From positions 186,001-250,000 of the forward strand of contig CAWGXG010000009.1 in assembly GCA_963826505.1 (NCBI GenBank): DNA of 64,000 nucleotides, read 5' to 3'. Both the position numbers and the translations under genes were made by a program. The notes beneath the pieces are model-generated. The model was given only the letters and a program-made list of their open reading frames with translations, searched no databases and had not been told where the DNA came from. Below are positions 1-9,007 of the stretch, one piece after another; within the stretch, counting starts at the first letter, position 1; each line of letters starts with the position of its first letter. This DNA is from CAWGXG01 sp963826505. Lineage in GTDB: Bacteria > Chloroflexota > Anaerolineae > Aggregatilineales > Aggregatilineaceae.

Positions 1-132
1 GTACACGTCGTCCTGGTAGCGCATTCCGAGAGGATCGTACACCTGCGGAATGATCAGGATAGGTGCGACGATGACCGCGACGAGCACAATGAGCCGCACG
101 ATCCTTTTTATCACGCGTTTCACGGAGTCCAT
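1..132 (-). CDS. N-terminal fragment of a membrane-anchored protein
   Basis: An open frame starts at an ATG (complement of 130-132) and runs off the window edge, giving 44 residues. It reads MDSVKRVIKRIVRLIVLVAV and continues with more hydrophobic residues to about residue 29, followed by a polar stretch (PQVYDPLGMRYQDDVY). A basic N-terminus followed by one hydrophobic segment indicates a signal anchor or single transmembrane helix with the rest of the protein outside the membrane. The gene points the same way as the downstream epimerase, whose stop at 187 lies on the start side of this gene, so they may be co-transcribed. The family cannot be named from this fragment. Confidence 0.6.
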   Translation of the reverse strand, partial: MDSVKRVIKRIVRLIVLVAVIVAPILIIPQVYDPLGMRYQDDVY

Positions 133-186
133 ATTCCCGCTGTGGTTCCTGTCATACTTACTCCTCGCACATCGACACAATGCTCG

Positions 187-1128
187 CTAGCCTTTTTCCA
201 CCCGGAGCGCGAAACGTTCATCCTGGGCCATGACCCGGCGCAGCCCCTCCCGCAGGAACACTTTGGGTGTGTAGCCCAGCAGCGTGCGCGCCAGCGAAAT
301 ATCGGCGCACATGCGCGATACCCCGCTGTCCTGTGATCGCACAAACAGGGCATGGGCTTCGCGTCCGGTGCTGTCCTCGATCAGGCGGATCAGGTCTTTA
401 ATGCTGGTTTCGGTCCCGCTGCCGATGTTGATCACCCGGCGGTCGATGTCCGGGGCGGCCGCCGCGGCCACTAGCGCGTCCACGACATCGTCTACGTACA
501 CGAAATCGCGCGTTTGCGCGCCATCCCCGTGCACGACGAGCGATCCGCTGCGCAGCGTCTGCTGGATGAAATGCGGAATCACCGGGGGATGTGTGGCGGG
601 CAGCGGTTGGCCGGGGCCATAGGCGTTGAAGACTCGCAGGCTGACGGTTTCGATCGCCCACAGGCGGCCAATCGTCAGGACATACTGCTCGGCGGCCAGC
701 TTGCTTACGGCGTAAGGAGAATGCGGATCGGGGGCCAGATCTTCGCTCAGGGGTTGTTCCTGGTGCTGGCCGTAGATGGCACCGGAGGCGACGAAGACCA
801 GCCGCCGCACGCCAACATCGCGCACCGCTTCCAGCACGCTGACAGTGCCGCCTACATTGACGGCGTTGTATTCACGCGGGTAGCGCATGCTTTCGGGCAC
901 GCTGACGCGCGCCGCGAGATGGTACACACACTCGACGCCTTGCAGCAGCGTCCACAGCCGGGGCAGATCGTTGACGTCCCCGCGAGTGAATGAAATGTCA
1001 GGCGGCAGTTGGCTGGGATCACCCGCGCTCAGATCGTCCAGCACGCGCACATTGTGCCCCAGCTCCACCAGACGATGGACCAATGCACTCCCTAAAAAAC
1101 CAGCTCCACCCGTAACCAATATATGCAT
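187..1128 (-). CDS. NAD-dependent epimerase/dehydratase (UDP-glucose 4-epimerase-like, SDR family)
   Basis: This is a 313-residue extended short-chain dehydrogenase. The N-terminus MHILVTGGAGFLGSALVHRL carries the TGxxGxxG dinucleotide-binding motif, and the catalytic YxxxK is visible in PYAVSKLAAEQY with the upstream Ser in VASGAIYG. Family members interconvert nucleotide sugars such as UDP-glucose and UDP-galactose in the cytosol for cell-surface polysaccharide. Substrate is not determined. The ATG at 1128 is chosen over an upstream in-frame start because it begins directly at the Rossmann strand and has a GGAG about 9 nt upstream. The C-terminus is family-typical (LLGYTPKVFLREGLRRVM). Confidence 0.9.
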   Translation of the reverse strand: MHILVTGGAGFLGSALVHRLVELGHNVRVLDDLSAGDPSQLPPDISFTRGDVNDLPRLWTLLQGVECVYHLAARVSVPESMRYPREYNAVNVGGTVSVLEAVRDVGVRRLVFVASGAIYGQHQEQPLSEDLAPDPHSPYAVSKLAAEQYVLTIGRLWAIETVSLRVFNAYGPGQPLPATHPPVIPHFIQQTLRSGSLVVHGDGAQTRDFVYVDDVVDALVAAAAAPDIDRRVINIGSGTETSIKDLIRLIEDSTGREAHALFVRSQDSGVSRMCADISLARTLLGYTPKVFLREGLRRVMAQDERFALRVEKG

Positions 1129-1349
1129 CAGATTATCTCCAGGCGCGTCAAAGCGAGATACGATCGCGGCAACAACGGCAGTTGTCACGCCCTAAAGCGC
1201 AGGGCCGTAGATATGCGCTCGTAATTCCCCACACGGGCGAATTCGCACGAACCTGCATCTGTCATTATAACTGACTTGTGTCCCGATCGAACAGTTCGGG
1301 CATGGGTTTACGTAACACCAACAACTCCCGGAAACGAAAGGTCCGCCGC

Positions 1350-2216
1350 ATGCCCGCCCAACACGCCCTGGATAATGATCGCACAACCGCCGACTTCTTC
1401 GCGCCGCCCGCGCGGCCCTATTCCCGCCTGACGCTGTGGATCATCGGGCTGGTGGGCGCGCTGGTGATCGGCGTGTGGTTGGCGGCGACTCCTGGCGGGC
1501 TGATGGGAAAAGCCGACGCCATCGGCTACGCGATCTGCCATCGCATCGCCGCGCGCAGCTTCTTTGCCGGGTCGCGCCAGCTTCCGCTGTGCGCGCGCTG
1601 TACAGGCATCTACATGGGCGTGATCACCGGGCTGGCATTCGTCATGGTGCGTGGACGCGCACGCGCCGCGCAACTCCCGCGCATCCGCGTGCTGGTGGTG
1701 ATGTTGGCTTTGGGCGCGCTGTACGCGGTGGATGGGCTGAACAGCTATCTGAGCCTGTTCGACAGCTACCACCCGATTTACCAGCCCAGCAACACGCTGC
1801 GGCTGTTCACCGGCACGACCTTCGGGCTGGCGATGATCACGCTCGTGGTGCCGGTCTTCAACACAATCGTGTGGGCCGCGCCGCAACGCCGCGCCCCGTT
1901 GGACGGATTACGCGAGCTGGGGATGCTGTATGGTATGGCCGGAGGTGTGGCGCTGATCGTGCTGAAAGGCAACATCACGCTGCTGCGCGACCTGGTCGGG
2001 CTGCTGAGCGCGGTGGGGACGTTGATCATGTTTTGCGTGGTGGGCTGCGTGTTGTTCTTGACGATCACGCGCCGTGAAAATACCATGCGCCACTGGCGCG
2101 AGCTCGCCGTGCCCGCCTTCGCCGGGCTGGTCTTCGCCATCCTGGTGATCGGCGGGATCGATGCTGTGCGCTACCTGTTCACGGGGACGTGGAACGGGTT
2201 CACGCTGCCGGGCTGA
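1350..2216 (+). CDS. DUF2085 integral membrane protein
   Basis: This is a 288-residue polytopic membrane protein. After about 25 polar residues it has a hydrophobic segment (LWIIGLVGALVIGVWLAAT). It then shows the family signature of Cys and His residues, AICHRIAARSFF followed by QLPLCARCTGIYMG, and at least five further hydrophobic segments. DUF2085 proteins are common in Chloroflexota; their function is unknown, and the CxRC plus Cys-His arrangement suggests metal or redox chemistry (inference). The ATG at 1350 has a purine-rich GAAAGG upstream. An in-frame start at 1278 would add a charged tail without a clear ribosome site. Confidence 0.85.
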   Translation: MPAQHALDNDRTTADFFAPPARPYSRLTLWIIGLVGALVIGVWLAATPGGLMGKADAIGYAICHRIAARSFFAGSRQLPLCARCTGIYMGVITGLAFVMVRGRARAAQLPRIRVLVVMLALGALYAVDGLNSYLSLFDSYHPIYQPSNTLRLFTGTTFGLAMITLVVPVFNTIVWAAPQRRAPLDGLRELGMLYGMAGGVALIVLKGNITLLRDLVGLLSAVGTLIMFCVVGCVLFLTITRRENTMRHWRELAVPAFAGLVFAILVIGGIDAVRYLFTGTWNGFTLPG

Positions 2217-2228
2217 CCTGGACTGCGC

Positions 2229-2708
2229 TCACGGCAGAGGGTCGAAGGGAGCCTGCCGCGCTGTGATGCGCGCGAGCAGCGCATCTAGCCCGTGTAGTGC
2301 ATCCGCACGGGTAACCTCGTCCAGCGGCAGGGATGCGAACTCGTCTTCGTCCAGCACAGTGAGCGCGCCGTCCGGTCGAACAAAAACATCGAGCGCCAGA
2401 TCGTCGGCCTGCACCCTTTCTGGCAGCAGCAGAGCCGGGCGTGTCACGTTGCAGTACCAGCCGACCAGATGATCGTCGTCGCAGTCGTGCATCTCGAAAA
2501 TGTTGTACCAGCGGTCGCTGTAAAACCACTCGACGAAACGATCCCCCTGGTGAAAGGTGTGGTAGCTGGTCTGTACATCCGCGCGGTTGAAGTGCGCTTC
2601 GAGCTGCACCCAGGTCGCGCCGCGCGCCAACACATGCCCATTGTAGCGAAACACTTCGTGCCCCATGTGATTATTTTTGATGACCGTGATCGGTGCGTGC
2701 GAGGCCAT
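2229..2708 (-). CDS. DUF402 domain protein
   Basis: This 159-residue protein has a DUF402-like body. Key features are the aromatic-rich WFYSDRWYNIFEMHD stretch, the acidic LDVFVRPDGALTVLDEDEF segment typical of the family, and an Asp/Glu-rich C-terminus. Characterised relatives (FomD and nucleoside di/triphosphate phosphatases) use these acidic residues to bind metal and hydrolyse nucleotide phosphoanhydrides. Activity here is inferred only. Its ATG (2708-2706) shares one base with the TAA stop of the histidine kinase (TAATG), so the two are probably translationally coupled. Confidence 0.8.
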   Translation of the reverse strand: MASHAPITVIKNNHMGHEVFRYNGHVLARGATWVQLEAHFNRADVQTSYHTFHQGDRFVEWFYSDRWYNIFEMHDCDDDHLVGWYCNVTRPALLLPERVQADDLALDVFVRPDGALTVLDEDEFASLPLDEVTRADALHGLDALLARITARQAPFDPLP

Positions 2709-4982
2709 TACAGGCTGTCTCGACACGCGCTGTCGCCGCGCAGCTCTACCACCAACGTCACTCCGCAGCCGGAATTGTCCTCGATCACAACGGATCCATC
2801 GTGCAAGCGGATGATCTCACGCGCCAGCGCCAACCCCAACCCGCGCTGGGCGTTGTCGCCTTCGCTGGCGTGGTAGAACGGCTCGAAGATGCGATCGCGA
2901 TCCTTTTCGGGGACGCCTTCACTGCCGTCGCATATGCGCAGCACCGCCGCCGAGTTGCCCTCACACTCCCGGTGTTCCAGCATCACGCACACGCTGCCCC
3001 CCTCCGGCGTGCCGTAGATGCCATAGCTCAGCAGCCTCGTCAACGCCTGTTCAATACGGCGCGTATCGACGCACAGCAGCAGCGGTTGTGCGGGCGGCGT
3101 GAATGTCAGCGTCACGCCGCGCTGAGCGGCATCTTCCTGGCGACGCGCGACGACCGCGCCGACCAGCGAACGTAGATCGGTTTCGCTGAGTTCCAGGGCG
3201 ACCGCGCCACGTCCCATGCGCAGCACGTCGAGAATATCTTCGATGAGCTGCGTCATGCCTGTTGCGACAGAGTCCAGGACGTGCAAGTGATGGTCGATCT
3301 GGTCTGGCTGGCGGCGCAGCAGGTAGAGACGCATCTTGAGATTCGCCAGCGGCGTGCGCAGCTCGTGGGCTGCGTGGGTCAAGAAGCGATCGCGACGCTC
3401 TTGCATCTCGCGCTCTTCGCTGATGTCGCGCAGCACGGCCGCCGATCCGATCATCTGCCCGTCCGGGCCATTGACCGTCGTGACCGTCACGCTGCCTTCG
3501 AACCGGTGGCCGTCGGTGTGATGCACCGTGATCTGCCGGTTCCAGACACCTGTGCTCTGCAGCCCGCGCATGACTTCGGCCCGCAGCGCGTCAACGCCGT
3601 TATCTTCGTGCAGGATCAGGCGGTGCGCGTCGGAGACGGTTGCCGGGAAATCCCGATCTTCGTAACCGAGCATGGAGGCCAACGCGCGGTTCACGAAGCG
3701 GATTTCTCCATTTTCCAGGTACGCCACGCCCTCGTTGATCGAATCGAGGATGGAGCGGAACTGCGCGCGTTCCTGCTCAAGCTGGGTGGTGCGCTCGGTG
3801 ACGCGAGCCTCTAACTGCCCGGTGTATTCTTGCAGTTGGGCAAACAGGCGGGCGTTGCGGATGGCGACCGCCACCTGATCGGCGAAGACATTCAGCCGCC
3901 CGGCGTCTTCGGGCTTGAAAAAACCCGGCGTGGCGCTGTCCAGCTCCAGCAGGCCGATCGTTTTGCCGTCGTTGAGAATGGGCATCAGCGCACACGAGCA
4001 GAATCCAGTCCGCTTCAGGGAAGTCGATCCAGTCGGGGGCGCTGCGCGTGTCGGATACAACGTGCGGGCGGCGTGTTTCGACGACGCGGCGCATATCGGG
4101 CGTGTCCTCGATGCGCAGCCGCAATACGTGCGGCCAGACGTCGCGATCGCGCCCGGTGTTGTCGTGACTGCTCACCACACGTGTGAAGCCGTCTTCGATC
4201 AGCATGATGCTGGCTACATCGTGCGCGACGACACGACCTGCATAGGCCAGAATGCGTTGCAGCACCTGGTCAAAATCAAGCGTGCTGTTGAGCACAGCCG
4301 TGATCTCGCTCAGCACTTCGTTGAACGCGCGCTGCTCGCGCTCGGCCGCTTCGGCCGCCTTGCGCGCGGTGATGTCCTCTTTGACGGCGAGATAGTGTGT
4401 GATCGTCCCGTTAGAGCTGCGTACCGGCGAGATCAGGGCCGATTCCCAGTACATCTCGCCGTTTTTCTTGACGTTGTGAAACTCGCCGCGCCATTCCTGC
4501 CCGGCAACAATCGTACGCCACAGGCGCGTATATTCTTCGGGTGGCGTTTCGCCCGACTTCAGGAGATTTGATCCTCGGCCTCGTACTTCTTCCAGCGTGT
4601 AGCCGGTCAGCGCGGTGAACTTGGGGTTGACGTATTCGATGCGGCCCTTGAGATCGGTGATCATGACCGTGCTGGGACTCTGTTCCACCGCGCGGGACAG
4701 TTTGCGCAGCTCGTCATCGGCACGCCGCCGCCCGGCGATCATCAAGAGGATGCCCACTCCCAGAATCATAAAAAAGCCCAGATCGGCGATCGCGATCGCG
4801 CTGATCGAAGAATCGACGCCCAGCGGATGGCCGGTCGCGATCAGGTGCAGTGCCATATCGACCAACCACAACACTCCACCCAGCAGCAGCCCCTGGCCCA
4901 ACGCTTGCCCGTGATCCGTGAGCAAACGTGTGGGGCGAAGTGAGCGGACAAATCCGACTGGAAACGGTTGTCGGTTACGCAC
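2708..4982 (-). CDS. PAS-GAF-PAS sensor histidine kinase, frame broken near 4000
   Basis: The product is about 757 residues if one extra base (A at about 4000, plus-strand numbering) is removed. The join then reads FPEADWIRSCALMPIL, a normal GAF core. In order it has a GTG start with GAGGGAG upstream, two N-terminal hydrophobic segments, PAS (VEQSPSTVMITDLKGRIEYV), PAC (ITHYLAVKEDITARKAA), GAF, a coiled coil, a second PAS (ILDSINEGVAYLENG), HisKA with AAHELRTP, and an ATPase domain. The ATPase domain is unusual. The N-box reads RLLSYGIYGTPEGG, without the Asn normally seen in NLLxNA, and the G1 box is CDGSEGVP. The G2 region GLGLALAREI is intact. No response regulator is adjacent. Confidence 0.85.
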
Positions 4983-5159
4983 GGCAGCGTCTCCCTCGAA
5001 AAGTGCAAAACAGAAGTGGGTTGCAGGGTGTGGTCATGCAGGAACCATGAAGAATCCGTTGGGCGACCAATGCTTACTCAAAAGAACATTATACATGATT
5101 TATTTAATGTATGTTGAATAAATTCAGCATAAATTCTGTAAAAATCCTCAAGACAATGA
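4983..5159 (-). promoter_or_regulatory. AT-rich leader with candidate promoter for the histidine kinase
   Basis: The gap between two minus-strand genes is AT-rich against GC-rich flanks. On the minus strand a TATAAT (complement of 5088-5093) lies about 105 bp upstream of the kinase start. An inverted repeat ATACAT/ATGTAT sits at about 5090-5112. No convincing -35 element is placed at the right distance, so only the -10 element is proposed. Confidence 0.35.
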
Positions 5160-6032
5160 TCAGGGTGTGGGGCCGGGGTATAGTGGGACAACCGCGCCCA
5201 GCGTCACAAATTCGGCGCTGGCAGAGGTGGGGAATGGGCCTGTGTCGATGTCGAAAAACATGCCGCCTACCAGCACCAACTCGTCCTGGTCAACGCGCTG
5301 ATAGACTTCCAGCCTGAGGCGCAGCGAGCCGATTTCTTCCGGCGCGACGCGGAACTTGACCGGTCCGGCGGCGGCGGCGGGCGAAATGTCGAGTGGGACT
5401 TCGGGCGGTTCAACGCTGCAATGCGGCGCGCTGAGGCGCAGCACGACGTGTGCCGCGTGGCGCAGGGCGGGCGCTCCACGCTTGGGGCCGTCGAATCCAG
5501 CACGCAGCAGCGCGGTTGACTGCGCGACCAACTGCTTGGGCACAAAAATCGACAAGCGGCGCGGGTGGCGCGCCTGGGGCGCAGGGCTGGCGGACGCTGC
5601 GGCCGGGGCGGCGGGCGCGCTGGTGGACGGTGCAGGGGCGGCGGGCGGAGGCGGTTCGGGAATCGGCGGAGCCGATGTAGCAACGGTGGCTGGCGGCGAG
5701 TCGGGAGTCGGGGCCGGTGGATTAACCGTGGCTGGTTGTTCTTCGGCGAGTGGCGCTTCGGCGATCACAGCGGTACCCAGCTCGCTGACCGCGTCACGAC
5801 CCCGTTTGGTCAGGGCGTACACGTCACGCGAAGACATGGACACATAATAGCGCGTGACGAGCCGACGGATCACCTTGCGGAAGATGCGCTCGCTCAGGCC
5901 CGTCTGCTCCATGATCACGGTGGCGGGCGCTGTCGCATCGGGCATGGCGCCGAGGCACAATAACACATCCGTCGAGCCTGGCGGCAGTTTTTCGAGGTCA
6001 GATATCAACGCATGGTTCTCCCACGTCACCAC
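5160..6032 (-). CDS. Winged-helix protein with Pro/Ala-rich linker and unknown C-terminal domain
   Basis: This 290-residue protein has three parts. Residues about 1-80 look like a winged helix-turn-helix (LPPGSTDVLLCLGAM, then TGLSERIFRKVIRRLVTRYYVS, then YALTKRGRDAVSEL). Residues about 95-155 are a Pro/Ala/Ser-rich linker. The C-terminal 130 residues form a soluble beta-rich domain (LSIFVPKQLVAQSTALLRAGF, later EIGSLRLRLEVYQ and VLVGGMFFDIDTGP) that I do not recognise. The C-terminal domain may be a ligand or partner module and the N-terminal part may bind DNA (inference). The start is a GTG at 6032 with a weak ribosome site. Confidence 0.65.
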   Translation of the reverse strand: MVTWENHALISDLEKLPPGSTDVLLCLGAMPDATAPATVIMEQTGLSERIFRKVIRRLVTRYYVSMSSRDVYALTKRGRDAVSELGTAVIAEAPLAEEQPATVNPPAPTPDSPPATVATSAPPIPEPPPPAAPAPSTSAPAAPAAASASPAPQARHPRRLSIFVPKQLVAQSTALLRAGFDGPKRGAPALRHAAHVVLRLSAPHCSVEPPEVPLDISPAAAAGPVKFRVAPEEIGSLRLRLEVYQRVDQDELVLVGGMFFDIDTGPFPTSASAEFVTLGAVVPLYPGPTP

Positions 6033-6128
6033 TTACGAGGCTCACCGTTTTACGGGACCACCGCTCCACCAACTATACCGGTACACGGCATTCTCGACAA
6101 CTGGTTTTAAGTTTGCGCGCGTCACGAG

Positions 6129-6134
6129 TATAAT
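6129..6134 (+). promoter_or_regulatory. Candidate -10 element (TATAAT)
   Basis: A perfect TATAAT lies 68 bp ahead of the chosen start of the membrane protein at 6202. It overlaps an alternative in-frame ATG at 6133, which argues against that ATG being used. No strong -35 hexamer is seen at 16-18 bp. Confidence 0.35.
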
Positions 6135-6201
6135 GCCCTCACGTTTAGCTCACGCGGTCCTCGCGCCTCCCGCTGACCGCTGTACCCGCGCCTACAGGCT
6201 T

Positions 6202-7365
6202 ATGCATCACCAACGCCGCCAACCGGATTTAACCCTCACACCGGCCCCCTCACGGCTTCGACCCTGGGGCGTGGTGCTGGCGGTCTGCCTGATCTATCTC
6301 GGCGTCATTTGGGGGGTCAACGATTTCGACACCAAAGTCTTTGTCACCCTGGGCGACTGCTATTCCACCTGCCAGTTTGACGCGGCGCAGGGCTGCGCGG
6401 ACGGCACCGAAAAGGGCTACGACGGTCAGTTCGCTTACTATATCGCCCGCAACCCGGCCCATGCCGCCGGATGTATGGACGTCGCCGCCTACCGCTACCA
6501 GCGTATTCTGCTGCCCATGCTGGGCTACCTATTGTCCTTTGGCGTGACCAGCCTGATCCCGGTGATCTTCGTGGCAGTCAACCTCGCGGCGCTCGTAATC
6601 GGCGTTGCGATCCTGGAGTCGCTGCTGGTCGATTTGGGGGCGAGCCGCTGGTACGCGCTGAGCTACGGCTTGTTCTTTGGCACGCTGGCGGGCGTGCGGC
6701 TGAGTACCGCTGAGCCACTGGCCTATGGCCTGTTCCTCGGCGCGCTGCTGGTGCGCCAGCGCCGCCCGCAGAATCTATGGCTGCCGCCGCTGCTGCTCCT
6801 GCTGGCCGTGCTGACCAAAGAAACCGTCGCCGTGCTGGTGGCCGGATTCGTATTGTACGAGGTCCTGCAGCGCCGCTGGCGTGCTGCGCTGCTGATGGCC
6901 GCGATCGTCGGGATTCCGTTCATCGCGTGGCAGGGCTATTTATACAGTTGGCTGGGATCGTTCGGGGTCGGGTCGGGCGGCCGGGACGCGACATCGTTCG
7001 AGTTCGTGCCCTACTACGGCGTGCTGCGCATCTACACAGAGACAGAGAGCTTCCGCGTGTTCCTACTGTTGGGCGCGCTGGTGATCCCGCTGGCCGTGCT
7101 GCCGGGCGTGTGGGGACTGTGGGCGATTCTGCGCGTAGTGTGGCGCACACGCACGTGTGATTTGTGGATCTGCCTGCATCTCGCCAACGTGATCGTGCTG
7201 ATGACAGTGCCGTTTTCCACTTACCGTGAATTTTTGGGCCTCTTCCGTTTTATGCCGCCGCTGATTCTGACGCACCTGCTATTTACGGCGCGTTATTACC
7301 CGCGCCGCCCCCTGTTGTACAGCACGTTGTGGTGCACATCGCTGATCTTTATGGTCAGCGGTTAG
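6202..7365 (+). CDS. Polytopic membrane protein, GT-C-like
   Basis: This 387-residue protein has a short cytoplasmic N-terminus and about 8-10 hydrophobic segments. The first loop contains a Cys-rich stretch (GDCYSTCQFDAAQGC), then EKGYDGQFAYYIARNP and YRYQRILLPMLGYLLSFG. The YDGQF plus YRYQRILLPML pattern is typical of a family of bacterial membrane proteins resembling lipid-linked-sugar (GT-C) glycosyltransferases, but no substrate can be assigned. The ATG at 6202 is preferred over 6133 because the latter lies inside a TATAAT; the open frame extends further upstream without a credible start. The gene stands alone, divergent from the winged-helix gene. Confidence 0.7.
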   Translation: MHHQRRQPDLTLTPAPSRLRPWGVVLAVCLIYLGVIWGVNDFDTKVFVTLGDCYSTCQFDAAQGCADGTEKGYDGQFAYYIARNPAHAAGCMDVAAYRYQRILLPMLGYLLSFGVTSLIPVIFVAVNLAALVIGVAILESLLVDLGASRWYALSYGLFFGTLAGVRLSTAEPLAYGLFLGALLVRQRRPQNLWLPPLLLLLAVLTKETVAVLVAGFVLYEVLQRRWRAALLMAAIVGIPFIAWQGYLYSWLGSFGVGSGGRDATSFEFVPYYGVLRIYTETESFRVFLLLGALVIPLAVLPGVWGLWAILRVVWRTRTCDLWICLHLANVIVLMTVPFSTYREFLGLFRFMPPLILTHLLFTARYYPRRPLLYSTLWCTSLIFMVSG

Positions 7366-7550
7366 GATTCGCTAACCTGCGCCGCACGGCGCGTTTGTGC
7401 AGAATTCGCTGCAAAAGAGCCCTGAAAATTCGGAAGACAAAAGGTTGCGTTTGACGGGTTTTCTACTAAACTGAGGGGTATAATATCCGGGCATCGGTTC
7501 CGGAGAAGCATTTCTGAACACGTGTCAGAATGTGTTATGAGGAGAAACGT

Positions 7551-8800
7551 ATGATTAAGAAACTAGCAGTTCTTTTGGTGCTGGCGGCCATGGTCGCCGG
7601 TGTCTTCGTCACGGCGGCGCCGCGCGCTACCGCGCAAGATGAATTTGTTTTCGGCGTGATCCTGGTCGGCCCGCAGGATGATCACGGCTGGAGCCAGGCG
7701 CATTACGAAGCCGGACAGTACGCGGAAGAAAAGGTCCCCGGCGCGAAAATGATCGCGCTGGACAGCCTCAACTCGGCTGATCGTCCCGAAACCACGCTGG
7801 ATCAGGCGGTCGAGGAAATGGTCGGTCAGGGCGCCAAACTGATCCTCACCACCTCGGCAGACTTCGAAGTGGATACCTCGATCGTGGCCGGAGTTCTACC
7901 CGGATGTGACGTTCATCAACGTTTCGGGTGATGATGCGCTTGTGGCCGGCTGCGCCGTCCAACCTGGGCAACTTCATGGGCCAGATGATCTACGGCAAGA
8001 TGATGGCTGGCTGCGCGGCAGCGCTCAAGACCGAAACCGGCAAGATCGGTTACATTGGCCCGCTGATCGACCCCGAAACCACCCGTCTGGCGAACTCGGT
8101 CTACCTGGGCGCGCGCTACTGCTACGAGCACTATCGTGGCATGGACCCGGCGGACATCGACTTTGCCGTGACCTGGATTGGCTTCTGGTTCAATATCCCC
8201 GGCGTCACGCTGGACCCGACCGAAGTCGCCAACGCCTTCCTGGACGAAGGCCGCGATGTGCTGATCTCCGGTATCGACACCACCGAAGCGATCGTCGTCG
8301 CCGGGCAGCGCGCGCGTGAAGGCCAGAGCGTGTGGGCGATCCCCTACGACTATAAGGGTGCCTGCGAAGAGTCGCCGGACATCTGCCTGGGCGTGCCCTA
8401 TTTCAACTGGGGTCCCCAGTACGTGCAGACCATCCAGGCCGTGCAAGATGGTACGTGGACCGCAGGCTGGGCATGGAACGCGCCGGATTGGTCCGACATC
8501 AACAATCCCGATACGTCAGCCGTGGGCTTTGTCGCCGGTAACGGTATGTCCGCCGACGATCAGGCCAATCTCGATGACTTCATCGGCGCGCTGGCCAAGG
8601 GTGCGATGGGCGAAGATGGCGGTATCAATCTGTGGGTTGGCCCGCTGAACTTCCAGGATGGCTCGACCTTCCTCGCGGACGGTCAGGTCGCGACGGAGAA
8701 GCAGATCTGGTATCAGGCTGCCAATGCCGACGATGCCACCACTCCCGACGAAGTGACGCCGCCTCAGCTTCTTGAAGGCGTCAAGGGCGCGAGCAGCTAA
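7551..8800 (+). CDS. BMP/PnrA-family ABC transporter substrate-binding protein, two frame breaks
   Basis: This is a periplasmic-type binding protein of the basic membrane protein family, about 415 residues after removing one extra base near 7890 and one near 7948. The corrected joins read TSIVAEFYPDVTFINVSGDDALV and VAAAPSNLGNFMGQ. It starts with a Sec signal (MIKKLAVLLVLAAMVAGVFV, cleaved after ATAQ) without a lipobox Cys. The body shows FGVILVGPQDDHGWSQAHYE and the ISGIDTTEA region. Characterised BMP proteins bind purine nucleosides, which fits the linked xpt and guaA. The ATG at 7551 has GAGGAG 6-7 nt upstream. The frame changes are probably sequence errors. Confidence 0.85.
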
Positions 8801-8822
8801 GCTCCGCATGACGTGAACGCGC

Positions 8823-8855
8823 GGGAGAGGGGGCGCACCCCTCTCCCTGTTTTTT
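8823..8855 (+). terminator. Intrinsic terminator between binding protein and ATPase
   Basis: A 10-bp perfect stem (8823-8832 GGGAGAGGGG with 8838-8847 CCCCTCTCCC) and a 5-nt loop are followed by TGTTTTTT. It lies 23 bp after the binding-protein stop. Such a terminator lets a binding protein be made in excess over the membrane components. Confidence 0.9.
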
Positions 8856-8881
8856 AAGGGGTATGGCTAACTGCCAGTCGG

Positions 8882-8909
8882 TTGAAGAACCGGCGCAACA
8901 TTGTACAAT
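8882..8909 (+). promoter_or_regulatory. Candidate sigma-70-type promoter for the ATPase/permease genes
   Basis: TTGAAG (8882-8887) and TACAAT (8904-8909) are separated by 16 bp. They lie between the terminator and the ATPase start at 9008, giving the transport genes a start of their own. Confidence 0.5.
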
Positions 8910-9007
8910 GATGGGGTGCGCGCCGCGCCGGACGTTCCGAGCCGGTGAATGTGCGCCCCAGCAGTCTCTAATCCGATGCTGTTAACAGAGTTTATGTGAA
9001 GAAACTT

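Noticed and set aside
6133..6201. Upstream ATG (6133) as the start of the membrane protein
   Set aside because: The ATG lies inside a TATAAT element and the extra 23 residues are not hydrophobic or conserved-looking.
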